The notes beneath the pieces were generated by a model. The model saw only the letters and a program-made list of their open reading frames with translations. It ran no database searches and was not told the DNA's origin. The position numbers were made by a program, and so were the translations under genes. Of a DNA stretch of 64,000 nt, positions 45,743 through 57,035 are shown piece after piece. The DNA comes from Gordionus sp. m RMFG-2023 (Eukaryota > Nematomorpha > Gordioida > Chordodea > Parachordodidae): positions 38,789,561-38,853,560 of the forward strand of contig NC_088775.1 in the NCBI RefSeq assembly GCF_954871325.1, read 5' to 3'. Within the stretch, counting starts at the first letter, position 1, and each line of letters starts with the position of its first letter.

Positions 45743-45833
45743 ACTACAAATAAAAGTTAATATATAAATATTTTTACCTAAGCATTCGCAGTTTACCTTA
45801 GAATTCGCAGTTTACCTTAGCATTCGCAGTTTA
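45535..45833 (-). repeat. Right terminal inverted repeat of element 2
   Basis: Inverted partner of 36117-36415, ending in three units of GCATTCGCAGTTTACCTTA type at 45781-45833. Confidence 0.9.
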
Positions 45834-46767
45834 CCTAATTTCTAAATTAATGTTAAGTTTTCCTCTTACCGATATAATTTTGTTTATGTTATTATATAAA
45901 GTATGATAAAGAAAGAGAGATATAAATTTGATTATTAGAAATAAACTATGAGAAGCAAATAAAACTATAAATTTTCCGATAAAGTGAAGTTAAAATATTG
46001 TCTTTTACTGATTACATAATATTACTAAATGTTTACAAAATACAATACTTAAACGAGAAAATCTTTTTAACATAATTAATAGCTATTTTGTATTTGGAAG
46101 ATATAGTTTTTCTTTTTTTTACCTTTTTCTCCTACCTCATTCTAAAACTACAAATTGGATAGGGCGTAATTCCACTCATTTCGATAAATATACATCTGTA
46201 TTACAAGGTTTGTTGGTATTTTGAGAAAAAAAATCAGCAAAATTATAGGGAGAGTGGGCCTCCTTATCGTTCACTTTCGGCAGGTCTATGACCAATGTGA
46301 TAGATAAAATAAGAAGGTATAAAAAATTAAAATTTACTTATAAATAAATTTAAAAAATTCCGACCCTGCGAGTCGATGATGTGAGTATTTTTGATTTAAT
46401 GCTTTTTTCTACAAATTTTAAATTATGGTCATTATTTCAATACAAATTCTTTTATATATTGCAAATATTTTTGAGAGAAGAGGTTGCGAAGGGAGGGATG
46501 GTTTAGAAATTTTTCATTAACTTAAAATAAATTATATTAATGCTTTACCTGAGTTTATTTTAGGCTTATTAAGGAAATGCAAAGATATAATTTCGAACAA
46601 TTTTAATAAGTGATTTAAAAAGAGGATGTCTAAAAAGGTATAGGGATAAGGTTATGAGACTTAATTAAAGAGGATGATTTTATTTTTTAATGCTAATCGT
46701 TCTGCAGGTCTGATATATATTAAAAACTATATTATGAAAAATTATATATATAATTTTTTATTTTTAT
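45834..46767. other. Non-coding, nothing recognised
   Basis: AT-rich with no ORF. GGGAGAGTGGGCCTCC near 46249 slightly recalls the GGGGAGACC ends at 35101 but no partner was found. Confidence 0.4.
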
Positions 46768-46876
46768 TTTTGTTATAAAATCGCCTTGGAAGTTGATTCG
46801 AATCGGAGTCGCTTTTTCGACTAGAAACTACTCGAGTCGCAGCTAAGTCGACTCGGCTTAGCCATTTAACAACACT
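46768..46876. mobile_element. Small TAGTGTTGTTAAA-family element
   Basis: The right end, TTTAACAACACTA, matches the inverted form of the MITE end at 1001. The body carries GAGTCG/CGACTC motifs; the left end is a weak counterpart (GTTATAAAATCGCC). Confidence 0.5.
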
Positions 46877-47135
46877 AAATTGCACAATTAAAATTATTGA
46901 TTTTACTTTTAAAATTATTGATTTTACTTTTAAAATTATCATATATAGTACTATAAAATTTAAATAATACAAATCATATTAAACCTTTAATAAAATTGAT
47001 TGTATAAAATCACGCATTTCCCAAATAGAATTTAAATAAATAAATTAAAAGAATGATAAAATTCTAAAACTATTATATCTCATTAATTTAGAACTTTAGC
47101 GTAAATAAAGAAATTATTTCTAGCAACAATTTACT

Positions 47136-47863
47136 AGAATAGCAAATCAAAATCTTTCGAAATCAACTGAAAATTCGAACAAATACACCAATCCCCCCCC
47201 TTTCCATTCTTTACTTAAAACCAATATATCATTTTGCAAATAAAATATAACGACATTTATAAAATTACCGGAATCCCTTATCTAAATTATATATTTCCCC
47301 TAAAAATGGTAAATCTTTATACATTATATACATTTTTATGTTAGGTGTAAAATAATCTTTTATAAACATTATATTTTCGATAAAATTTTTCTGTGATATC
47401 TTATTTATTAGAATGATATTATTGTATGGTAATATTGTAATAATGGCAATAAAAACAAAGTGGCTATTTATAAAAAAGATCAATATCAAGTATGCAAAAA
47501 TTATTTTAAAAAATTAATTTATCTTACTTTAACCATTAAAATGTGATCATATGTAATTTATAAAAACCTATATTTGTTCTTGCAATTTTTCGAATGATAG
47601 ATAATATATGAAATTTAGCTTTTTTAAGTAATATTACAATATTAGAATATAATAAAACAAAAAATAATTTTAAATTTTTTATAAAATAATAATACGCCAT
47701 CTTGCGGATTTAATATTATTGAAATTTAAAATTTAAAATTTAATACGATTGATTATGAGATAAATGATAATTCAACTATTAATATATATTTCTTTATTAT
47801 TGAATATATCTAAAAATTTAATTTTTTATAAGTTATTTATTTATATCATAGGAAAATGGATCT
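47136..47863. repeat. Second copy of the element 2 right arm, lacking the terminal units
   Basis: Direct copy of 45011-45742 with only a few substitutions and small indels. It stops exactly before the ACTGCGAATG terminal array, so it could not be mobilised by itself. Confidence 0.9.
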
Positions 47864-50483
47864 TATCAAAACAATATATCAAAACAACTTTTTTTTACTT
47901 CAATATTTCTTTTCTCTTGAAACACGAAAATCGATAATTTTATTTCTTTATTTTTCTTTCCTTAAAATATGAAATCGTACATAAAAATGGATTCAGGTCT
48001 AAATCGCATTAATCAAAGTAGCATAAACATACTCACTTTATGTTACCACTAGAAAATTTAAATAATAAATAACATATATTATAAATATTTGTTTAGAAAG
48101 ATTAATAGATAAAAAATATATAAATTAATTAAATATATACATGTGTAACAAATATTACATATATATTATATTAAATAAATATAATAAAATAAAATATTAA
48201 ATATATACTTAAATATTACATAATACCATATATAATTTACCTACATATTATAAATATGATGTTATTATAATATATAATCAATATGTTAAATAATACCGAT
48301 ATAAGTGAAATTAAATTATATATATATGTTAAATAAATATTTTAAAATATTAAATATTTTAAAATATTAAATATATTTAAATATTATTTATATGTATATT
48401 ACAAGTATAATAAATTCATATACCATATATAATTTACCTACATATTATAAATATGATCTTATTATAATTTAGGTATATATTATCTTAAATAATATCGATA
48501 TACAGTAAAATTATATGTTAAGTAAATATATTTAAATTATATTTATATGTATATTACATGTATAATAAATATATATACCATATATAATTTACCTACATAT
48601 TACATATATGATGTTATTATAATTTAGGTGTATATCAAGTTTACTACTAGGGAATCAATCGAAAATTTTTTTTAATTTTTATTTATTAGTAAAACCATAA
48701 TAAAATTAAATTAAAATATAAAATTAAGTAGAATTCATCTTTGTTTTTGAGTAAAATGTACTAAATTATAAAAGTTATTGCTAGATTTCAATTTTTTTAA
48801 TAATTTTTTTTCAATCGAAATCAAAAATAGATTTAAAATTTAAAAATTTTTTTAATTTATTTATTAAAAGTTAGCGGAATATCATAAAATTATTTTACAA
48901 AATTCTAAATTAATTGCTTAAAATAATTTGGTGCATCAATGGTATTGTTTATAATTATTAGGTGTCATGGCTAAGCTAAGATTTATAAATTCCCTTGCAA
49001 TCCTTCACAATCTTAAACTGATATCTATAGATATAAATGGGAAAAAAATAATATATATTTTTTTTATAAATAAGTTTTAATATTATATATATTTTTTTAT
49101 TATATTAGTCTTAATATTTTTATAATATATATTTATTTAAATTATATGCTCATACATATGAGGTAAAATTAGCACTTATTTTTATTTTTTAGACAAATAA
49201 AACGTTAAATAAAAGTATATCAAAATTTATCTATAAACAGATACAGATACCTCTGAAGTAGTATATAGATACAGATACTTTTTATACAACTCTGATAATC
49301 TTAATAAATTTATAATTACAATTATTGAACATTAATTATTGCTTTTAAAAAAGAAAAATATTCTTACTCATGATATAGTTTATATTTTTGTTTGTAGAGC
49401 GATAATTATTTTTATCTATTTTTTTTGAATTATTTTTTTTATAGAGCGATAATTACTTTTATCGATTTTTTTTTGTTTAATTGTTTTTTATGTAGAGCGA
49501 TAACTATTTGTATCAATAATATTTTGTTAGTTATTTTTTCGCAATAAAAATTTGATTATTATTTTATTGTTTGTAGAAATATATATAAAGTGAAGAAAAA
49601 ATAAAATAAAAATAATATAGTTGTTTTCATTCATTTTTTCCCCTTGCTACAAAATTTTTTGTGTTTTAAAAAAAATTGCAAAGAGAAAAGTAAAAGAAAA
49701 ATTAAAATTAATATCGGAAAAAAGATGTAAAATAAATTTACGTTAATTAAAATTTATAAAATTACTATCATCCGAATTTACTAATACTTTTAAAAAAGTG
49801 ATAGTGCCTATTTAAAATTTTATAATAAAAACTTTCTTTCAATGGTTCAATAGATCCTTGCTTTGATACATTCTACATCATTAGATTTCTCTAATGGGGT
49901 TGATAATAAATCTAAAAGCCCTAATCTCAATCATTCAGTGGACTAATTTTTTAAGATGTTTTGTTTATAATTCCATATTAAATTAACTGAAGGTCCAACC
50001 CTATTAAATTATTTAAAAATTAATATTATTTAGAGTGACCAAATAGATATCATTATACCTTAGATTAATCTGATTTAAATAATGTTAATATAAAAAAATA
50101 ATAATTTAATATAAAAAATATGGTTAAGGGCATCTAGTTAATAAAACATTAATATTCATGATATTTGATTAAGTCTGTTAAATATATTATTTATCATTTC
50201 ATTTCATTTTAGTTTTTATTTATTTTGTTAAAATATATTTCAATAAATAAAAATACAATAGAGCATTATATGTACCAGGATTAGTTGAATGTTGCTTTTA
50301 TACAAGAATTAGGATGGCAAATGTTAAAATATCGAGTGTGAAATTATTTAACTTCTTTAATAAATTTCTAAATGTTATTGTTATTTTCGTAACTTATTGT
50401 CTTTAACCTAGCAAAAACATTTTTAAAAAAATTCACTAATAAATCTTTTATTTTTTGATGATATATTTTATTTGTGTATGTAT
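47864..50483. other. AT-rich non-coding region with two small tandem arrays
   Basis: No coding sequence recognised. Three units of about 155-195 bp containing CCATATATAATTTACCTACA and TATTATAA(T)ATGAT occur at 48225-48640. Three units of about 62 bp with TAGAGCGATAA(T/C)TA lie at 49395-49515. Repeated ACAGATACAGATAC/TATAGATACAGATAC words are at 49238-49280. Confidence 0.6.
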
Positions 50484-50838
50484 ATAAATAACAGAGACCT
50501 GCAGAGGTACCATTTGCACGGCCCGGCCCGGATATTTTTAAAAAAATTTTTTTACGGCCCGGCCCGGATTTAAAAATTTAAGGCCCGGATATTTTTTAAA
50601 AAAATTTTTTACGGCCCGGCCTGGATTTAAAATATTAAGGCCCGGCCCGGATATTTTTTAAAAAAAAATTTCAAAAAATACATGTAAAAAGCTAATATTT
50701 TGAGAATATTATTTGAATATATAAAAATTATAAAACTGTTATTTATAAAAATTGATATTTTGAGCATATACTATATTTTATATTGCATTTATAAAAATAA
50801 AACTAATATTCATAAAAATGGTAATAATATTTGTCATA

Positions 50839-51201
50839 ATTTCAAAAACCTCTATATCAAACCATATCCCATAACACAAAACAAACCATAATTTCATAAT
50901 AATAAGACTCAAATTTATTTATTAAAAACATCAACAACAATCTCTATACATTAACACAAAAAAATATACCAAAATTTAATATAATTATTATCCATTTCTT
51001 CATCTCCCAAAGGTTCACAGCTGACATCTTATTCAATATTTTCCCATCTCCCACTAGGGGTTTTTCCTAACAATGAAATACACCCCGTGATCATTATCCC
51101 CTCTTCTTCCCCCAAGGAAAACTTAATACCCTGTCAGAAAATAACTGACATCTTATGTATTATATTAAATTTATTTCTTCTTTTTTTCAACAATTACAAC
51201 A
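50839..51201 (-). repeat. 3' LTR of the non-coding LTR element
   Basis: Same length and nearly the same sequence as 53130-53492; includes AACAATGAAATACACCCCGT and CCCCCAAGGAAAACTTAATA. Confidence 0.95.
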
Positions 51202-53129
51202 CGCCCACCCTTCACAAGCCCAGCATCCCTCTCTCTGTGGTGGTGTTGTATCGAATCGCCCCTTTGAATTGTATCGAATCACCTCTTTAAATTGTATCGG
51301 AAAGCCTTGAAGACGTTCAGGAGATTATCGAATCATCTTCCCGTATGATGATTTATAATATAATAACTCCATTATATTTCAATATAAAATCGCGAAAAGA
51401 GACATTATCAATAATGACATGTATATTAAGGTATCTGCATTTATAATCTACGGAACATTAATATGGACAATGTAATATCCGCAAAACATAATAATTTATT
51501 CATTTTAAGACATTTGGGAACTACTAGCTATAATATACATTATTAGGGTATGATTCATGGTAATTAGGAAATAATGATTTTACATATAATAATGTAATGT
51601 GAAAACATTGTCTATGTGTGAAATGCAATTTCAACACATGTAATTTTCCTACTATCATGTGAAAAAAAACAAAGCTACATCTTTATAAATATTTCCTAAA
51701 ATGAATATAAAAATCCATCTTTAGGTATTAAAAATAATTGCGAAACTTGGCAGAACAAAGATTATAAATAAAATTACAATACATACGTATATAAATACAT
51801 TTAATATTATATATGAAGGAACAAATATATAATATGTAGAAAATACAATATTTTCCATCTAGGAATTACTCAGTATCCTAAGAAAAATATACCATTTCTA
51901 CCTAACTCTGTCATCACAATTAGCACAAATTCACAAAAATGTAGAATGCAAAGTAACAAAAATTGATAATATAATGGGCTATATGGTATATATGTAAAGA
52001 ATTTTTAATACCTTCACAATATAAAATAATTTGAGTCTTTTCTTTAAAAATATGTTCATAATTAAATAGTAAAATGTGATGTGTTATAAAATTATTAAAA
52101 AGATAAAAAAAAATGTATTATGCAGCATAAATTTACAAAAAAAAAACTTTCCCCAGTATGCAAACTAAACAATATTTTCACCTCAAGGCATACCCCTCAA
52201 CACGGGCTGACCTTATCTGTAAAAATATTTTCCCTTCACATCATTGCATACCACACAAATAATATAATAATTGCAAATAAAACTTCTTATAAAAATTTAT
52301 AATTTAAAAAAAAATATATATATTAAATATAAAGATTTCATAATTTGAAAAAAAAAATATTATACACCATCTAATGTATCATATAAATTCCTATCCAATT
52401 TATATATACACTAAATGCAGACACTAAATCAAAATAACTATCCACATCTAACATTATAGATATTATTCTGACTTCATCATACTTCAATTCCTTCAAATTC
52501 TCATTCATAATTAAATATATCATATGTTACCTATACAATATATTAACATTATAAATAATAATTCATAGTTAAATATATCATATGTTACCTATGCAATATA
52601 TTAACATTAATTAATAATAAATTATCCCATACATATTCATCCCTTTACAAACCCAAAATGCATAATTAAATAATACACACTTTATTACAAAAGTCTATAT
52701 CCATATATATTTTCATAAATTTCACATATTTAAATATTTAACAATCCTTTCTGTCCTGCTGTTCATGAGGTCTTTCAGCTTCCTATGACGGAATACCTAT
52801 AACACCATTCAATGAGTTTTAAGGCATACCAAATAATGATCAAAATTAGATGTACCATATACATCTAGACATAAGATAATATACCAAATATTACTGTCTT
52901 AAATTCCTGATCTTATTTCCATATTTCTGCCTAATACTCATTACCTACTTTCAATCTTACATTTTTTAAAATTTAAATATAAAAGTATAGAAATTTTTAA
53001 ACTCACGTATCTGTATAGTTTTTAGTACATTGCATGGTTAAAATTTTTCATATAATATTTATACAAAAATTTTGTTTTTACCTTTAAAATACCGCATTAA
53101 CCCAGGTTAGAATCCTGGTCACGGCACCA
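51202..53129 (-). other. Interior of the non-coding LTR element
   Basis: No coding. Short tandem units: TGTATCGAATC(G/A)CC(C/T)CTTT repeated at 51247-51300, and a 54-bp unit with TTAAATATATCATATGTTAC duplicated at 52509-52612. The right edge, 53103-53129, is the primer-binding region. Confidence 0.7.
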
Positions 53130-53492
53130 ATTTCAAAAACCTCTATATCAAACCATATCCCATAACACAAAACAAACCATAATTTCATAATAATAAGACT
53201 CAAATTTATTTATTAAAAACATCAACAACAATCTCTATACATTAACACAAAAAAATATACCAAAATTTAATATAATTATTATCCATTTCTTCATCTCCCA
53301 AAGGTTCACAGCTGACATCTTATTCAATATTTTCCCATCTCCCACTAGGGGTTTTTCCTAACAATGAAATACACCCCGTGATCATCATCTCCTCTTCTTC
53401 CCCCAAGGAAAACTTAATACCCTGTCAGAAAATAACTGACATCTTATGTATTATATTAAATTTATTTCTTCTTTTTTTCAACAATTACAACA
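53130..53492 (-). repeat. 5' LTR of the non-coding LTR element
   Basis: Direct-repeat partner of 50839-51201, adjacent to the primer-binding site. Confidence 0.95.
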
Positions 53493-53884
53493 ATATACTA
53501 TATTTTATATTACATTTAAAAAAAATAAAACTAATATTTAATTTATAAAAATGGGAAATATTTTGAGAATATAATATATTGTATTTAATTTACTATTTAA
53601 TTTATAAAATAAAAATAAATCTATTTAAAAAAAATGCATGTATAATAAATAGTATTTTGAAAATATAATCTAATTGCACAATATTAGTATAATTTATTTT
53701 ATAATATAAATTTTTAACAAAAGAAGATAATTGTATTATATAATATTGTAAAAAAAAATAATGAAAAATGTTGGATTAAAAACTTTTATGACTCAAGGTA
53801 AATATAATAAATGCAATAAATATTTGACAGTTTACAAAGTAAAAAACCAGCATGATTGACGAAACCTATACTCAAGAAAGATAT

Positions 53885-54227
53885 TAAAAATTCACAAATT
53901 ATCATGAAGAAAGAGAAGCATATCTACCTTTTCAGGTTAAAGATTACTTCTTCTTTCTTCAAGAATTCTCCCAGTAGTGGAAAAATTCCGCTCACAGCTT
54001 GCACTTAAAGCAGGAATTGCCAATTTTGCTAAAATTGGAAATTCGCTTTGATGAGCCGCCCACCACTCCAACAAATTGTCCACCTTAAATGTTTTATCAT
54101 CGCCCCATTTGTCATAAAACGATTCAGTTTGTTTAACAACAGTCGTAATTTGACTGGTCGATGGTATTTCATTTACTTCCTGAGCCTCTTGTAATTTAAT
54201 ATAATCTTTTATATAGTTTTCCGTCAT
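53885..54227 (-). pseudogene. hAT transposase C-terminus (CCCGGCCC family)
   Basis: Frame 53937-54227 reads FYDKWGDDKTFKVDNLLEWW then AAHQSEFPILAKLAIPALSA and SCERNFSTTGRILEERRSNL: the hAT dimerisation domain, very well conserved. Past a frame change, EKVDMLLFLHDNL completes the usual 'L-pe-v--LlflhkNl' ending. The methionine at 54227 is internal; everything N-terminal of it (BED finger and catalytic core) is absent because the right end of the transposon follows after about 500 bp. Family members elsewhere must supply the enzyme. Confidence 0.85.
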
Positions 54228-54399
54228 TTTGCGATCTGTCCTTGACTACATACGTAATTGCTTGAATTTGGGACAGAGAAAAAGAGAAATAAAATGATAC
54301 TTGTGTAAAACAAATTTTTCAATTAAAAAATGCTTTATATTAAGTAAAATCAATTTTATTTCTCCTTTTTCGCTTTGAAAGGTATTACAAACTTTAAGA

Positions 54400-54592
54400 A
54401 GTGATATTCCTTTATTTGATTGTTTTGGTAAAATATATTCTAAAAATTTAGATATGAATTATAAAAAAATATATTAATAATACTTGAATATTGGGGCTTA
54501 TTTATGATATTCCTTTATTTGATTGTTTTGGTAAAATATGTGTAAAAATTTAGATATGAATTATAAAAAAATATATTAATACTTTGAATAAA
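54400..54592. repeat. Two direct copies of an about 103-bp unit inside the hAT element
   Basis: GATATTCCTTTATTTGATTG, TTTTGGTAAAATAT and AAAAATTTAGATATGAATTA occur twice, at about 54403 and 54506. Confidence 0.85.
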
Positions 54593-54960
54593 TTTGCAGG
54601 AAATTAATAATTAGATCGATCTGTGGGTGTTAGGTAGTGTTAACCATCACCCAATATTATATTAATCATAACTATAATATAATATAATCTTATAACCATT
54701 AACTCATAATGTAAAAATTTTTATAAAAAATATTAAGGCCCGGCCCGGCCAGGGTATATTTTAAAAAAATTTTTTAGGCCCGGCCCGGATATGTTGAAAA
54801 AAATTTTTTTAGGCCTGGCCCGGGTGTATTTAAAAAATTTAAAATACGGCCCGGCCCTGCCCGGGCCTGCAGGTCTCTGATAAATAAAATCAACATTTAC
54901 AAATTTATAATTATAAAATTAAAATATAATAAAATTAAAAACGGATATTTATTGATAGTT

Positions 54961-57035
54961 TTAATATTTAAAATTTACTAAAAAAGATATTTTATCTAAA
55001 AATTCTGTAATTTCAGAAGTTCTTTCATATATTTGTGTTAAATTAATGATGTGTTGATCAATTCTTTCATATTTTATATTTCTACGCCGAACTGTTGATA
55101 CATTGTTGATCTGAATAATTTTGAGGTCGTTATAGTGTTGATGGTTTATCAAAATTTTTATAAGATAAACATTTGGGTGAGCATGTGCCGTCTTTCTCTT
55201 TAAGGCATGATGAAATCCCTCCAAATGGTTATTGGTGCGGGGACCTTCGACTTTATATCTAAATAAATATAAGAAAATTTTATGAATTTATTAATTATGT
55301 TTTAAATACCTTGTCTATATGCCATGGGGAAATATGGCATTATGGTTTAGCCATGTCGTATCCATACACTCCTTAAAATTCAGGAGCATGGAATTTTCAT
55401 ACGACATCGCATAGCAATTTTGCCTAACTCGAAATATGTCCTCCTCTTTGCAAAAAGGCAAAATTGTCATGTGCCTTACAACTTTGTGAACATTCGAATG
55501 GTTCAAAGATAGGCTCACCAACTCAAGAGATTGGCATCTGCGCCATAAAGCTTGGGAATATGGAAAAAGCAACCTAAACAAAATTCTATTGGAATATAAA
55601 TCATAAATTTAACCTTTTATAATCATGCTGGGAAATACAAACTTGAGAGCTGATATAGCAGCTGCCTCAAAGTCTGTTTGGCCAAATCTAGGATTAAAAG
55701 ATATTTGGCGTTCAGAACAAAAATTAACAATAATTTGAAAAAGACGGACATATGTGTCCCTAGTTTTATCTGGTAGTAGTGCATAAATGAAGGGTATCAT
55801 AACCTCTTCGTACATAACATGTAAGGTATATAATTAATAAAATAACGTAGGAGCTACATGGAAAGTTCCATCCATGTTGATCATGTCCGAACTTGCGGCT
55901 ATACGCAACATGGAATCAGTGGCAAAAATATATGTCTGTTCCATGGATTAAAAATCGTTCATTACGAGTTTTCGTAGAATATTCTGCAGTTAACTCAATT
56001 TCAGAAATCGATTGAGGCATAGGGGGCGGTATTTAATAAGAAGTCTGTCTATGTGATTTCTCAGGTATATAAATGATGGTGTGGCCTCAGGATAGTTTTC
56101 TGTTTCTGGGTTCTCCATACATCTTTTATCCATTGTTTGTTGATATATATTTAACCGAGTCTCCGAGGAATTGTAGGCTATTATGTTTTCGAGTGCTTCT
56201 TTAGTTTTAAGCATCTCGAAGGCCCCTATTTCAAATACATGATCATGTGTACCAGAGACTCTGTATGCACTCTCATATATACATTTAGCATGGCAATCTC
56301 CTACTCTGCATCGATATTTTATAATTTCCCCATTTTGGGAGTGAAATCTATACATATAATTTTGAAAGAATAGTATAATTTTCCCCTTTTGACTCTTGAC
56401 AAAACGAGCTTCTAGTTAATTAAAAATAATATTAATACAATTTATTATAATTATTTTTACCATAAATATTTGAATTTAAGTCTAATAAAGTTTGTGCTAT
56501 GTCAAGAGGGGAATCTAGATTTGTGTCAGGCACTATGGGAGAAACTTTGTTCCAAATGTGGAATACCATTGGATGAAACTAGATTATAAAGAAAATTGTC
56601 AAATTAAGAATTTTTAAAATTTTTATTTACTTGAGATATCAGGCACTATGGGAGAAACTTGTGGTTCGAAATGTGGAATACCATTGGATGAAACTAGATT
56701 ATAAAGAAAATTGTCAAATTAAAAATTTTTATTTACTTGAGATATCAGGCACTATGGGTGAAACTTGTGGTTCCAAATGTGGAATACCATTGGATGAAAC
56801 TAGATTGTAAAGAATATTGTCAAATTAAAAATTTTTATTTACTTGAGATATCAGGCACTATGGGAGAAACTTGTGGTTCCAAATGTGGAATACCATTGGA
56901 TGAAACTAGATTATAAAGAAATTTGTCAAATTAAGAAAATTTAAAATTTTGATTTACTTGAGATATCAGGCAAAATCACAGAATCTTGTGATTGTGTTGA
57001 TGGAAGACTAAGATGGGTGTTATCTTATTTAAAAT
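54961..57035 (-). pseudogene. FLYWCH-MULE transposase gene with very short introns
   Basis: Recognised parts on the minus strand, 5' to 3': tandem micro-exons (56958-56461); a FLYWCH zinc finger (56411 on: ARFVKSQKGKIILFFQNYMY, YRCRVGDCHAKCIY, GTHDHVF); PMPQSISEIELTAEY; the first catalytic aspartate in INMDGTFHVAP (about 55870); MIPFIYALLPDKTRDTYVRL; the second in FGQTDFEAAAISALKFVFPS (about 55640-55695); SQALWRRCQSLEL; and the glutamate in RTNNHLEGFHHALKRK (about 55190-55240). Introns inferred: 56412-56460 (49 bp), 55586-55613 (28 bp), 55259-55309 (51 bp), all GT-AG and restoring family motifs. Damage: frame changes near 56020 and 55560, a TAA near 55850 and a TAG just before the 51-bp intron where the family has Trp. 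The terminal repeats were not found. The gene seems recently inactivated. Confidence 0.75.
56461..56958 (-). repeat. Tandem array of 63-bp micro-exons and short introns
   Basis: Units of 106-115 bp. Exons 56905-56843, 56799-56737 and 56693-56631 are each exactly 63 bp and begin TTTCATCCAATGG after TTATAATCTAG or TTGTAATCTAG, and end GATATCTCAA before GTAAAT. Introns between are 52, 43 and 43 bp. In phase each exon adds 21 residues, SSNGIPHLEPQVSPIVPDIS plus Ile. An upstream exon ends at 56958 with the same PDIS end; the last unit (56578-56461) starts the same way, has a 2-bp deletion, and runs on into LDSPLDIAQTLLDLNSNIY before the FLYWCH exon. Confidence 0.85.

Larger units (their letters stand above)
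36117..45833 (+). mobile_element. OTU-MULE transposon 'element 2' carrying an LTR insertion
   Basis: Both ends have inverted repeats of about 295 bp whose outer part is a tandem array of ACTGCGAATGCTAAGGTAA units. Inside on the plus strand: OTU-type cysteine protease (38460-39100), proline-rich linker, a conserved unknown domain (39424-40329) and a MULE-like DDE transposase (43755-44744). A hAT remnant, a 68-bp MITE and a gag-only LTR element (40322-43720) are insertions. Without the LTR element it is about 6.3 kb, like element 1. Frame interruptions make it non-functional as it stands. No convincing target duplication was found next to the outermost units. Confidence 0.8.
50839..53492 (-). 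mobile_element. Non-coding LTR retroelement (LARD/TRIM-like), young
   Basis: LTRs of 363 bp at 50839-51201 and 53130-53492 differ at only a few positions, so it is young. On the minus strand the 5' LTR starts TGTTGTAATTG; directly after it TGGTGCCGTGACCAGGATTC (53110-53129) is complementary to the 3' end of an insect-type tRNA-His, a standard primer-binding site. Next to the 3' LTR the minus strand has GAAGGGTGGGCG, a good polypurine tract. The 1.9-kb interior has no gag or pol. Its structural parts look whole, but it would depend on proteins from another element. Target copies are unclear. Confidence 0.9.
50492..54879 (-). mobile_element. hAT transposon, CCCGGCCC family, with exact 8-bp target duplication
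   Basis: Flanked by ATAAATAA at 50484-50491 and 54880-54887. Ends CAGAGACCTGCAG and CTGCAGGTCTCTG contain an 11-bp perfect inverted repeat. Next to each end are GGCCCGGCCCGG blocks separated by A/T stretches (50518-50660 and 54735-54870), probable transposase-binding arrays. A transposase C-terminal piece is on the minus strand. A non-coding LTR element (50839-53492) is inserted in the left part. Without it the element is about 1.7 kb, an internal-deletion derivative that gave rise to or accompanies the MITEs at 28898 and 33783. Confidence 0.95.

Noticed and set aside
46742-46972. 76-residue minus-strand frame
   Set aside because: It overlaps a small inverted-repeat element and a duplicated ATT-rich word; no protein family fits.
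50700-50891. 63-residue frame across the hAT/LTR border
   Set aside because: It spans the junction of two elements and starts in non-coding subterminal sequence.
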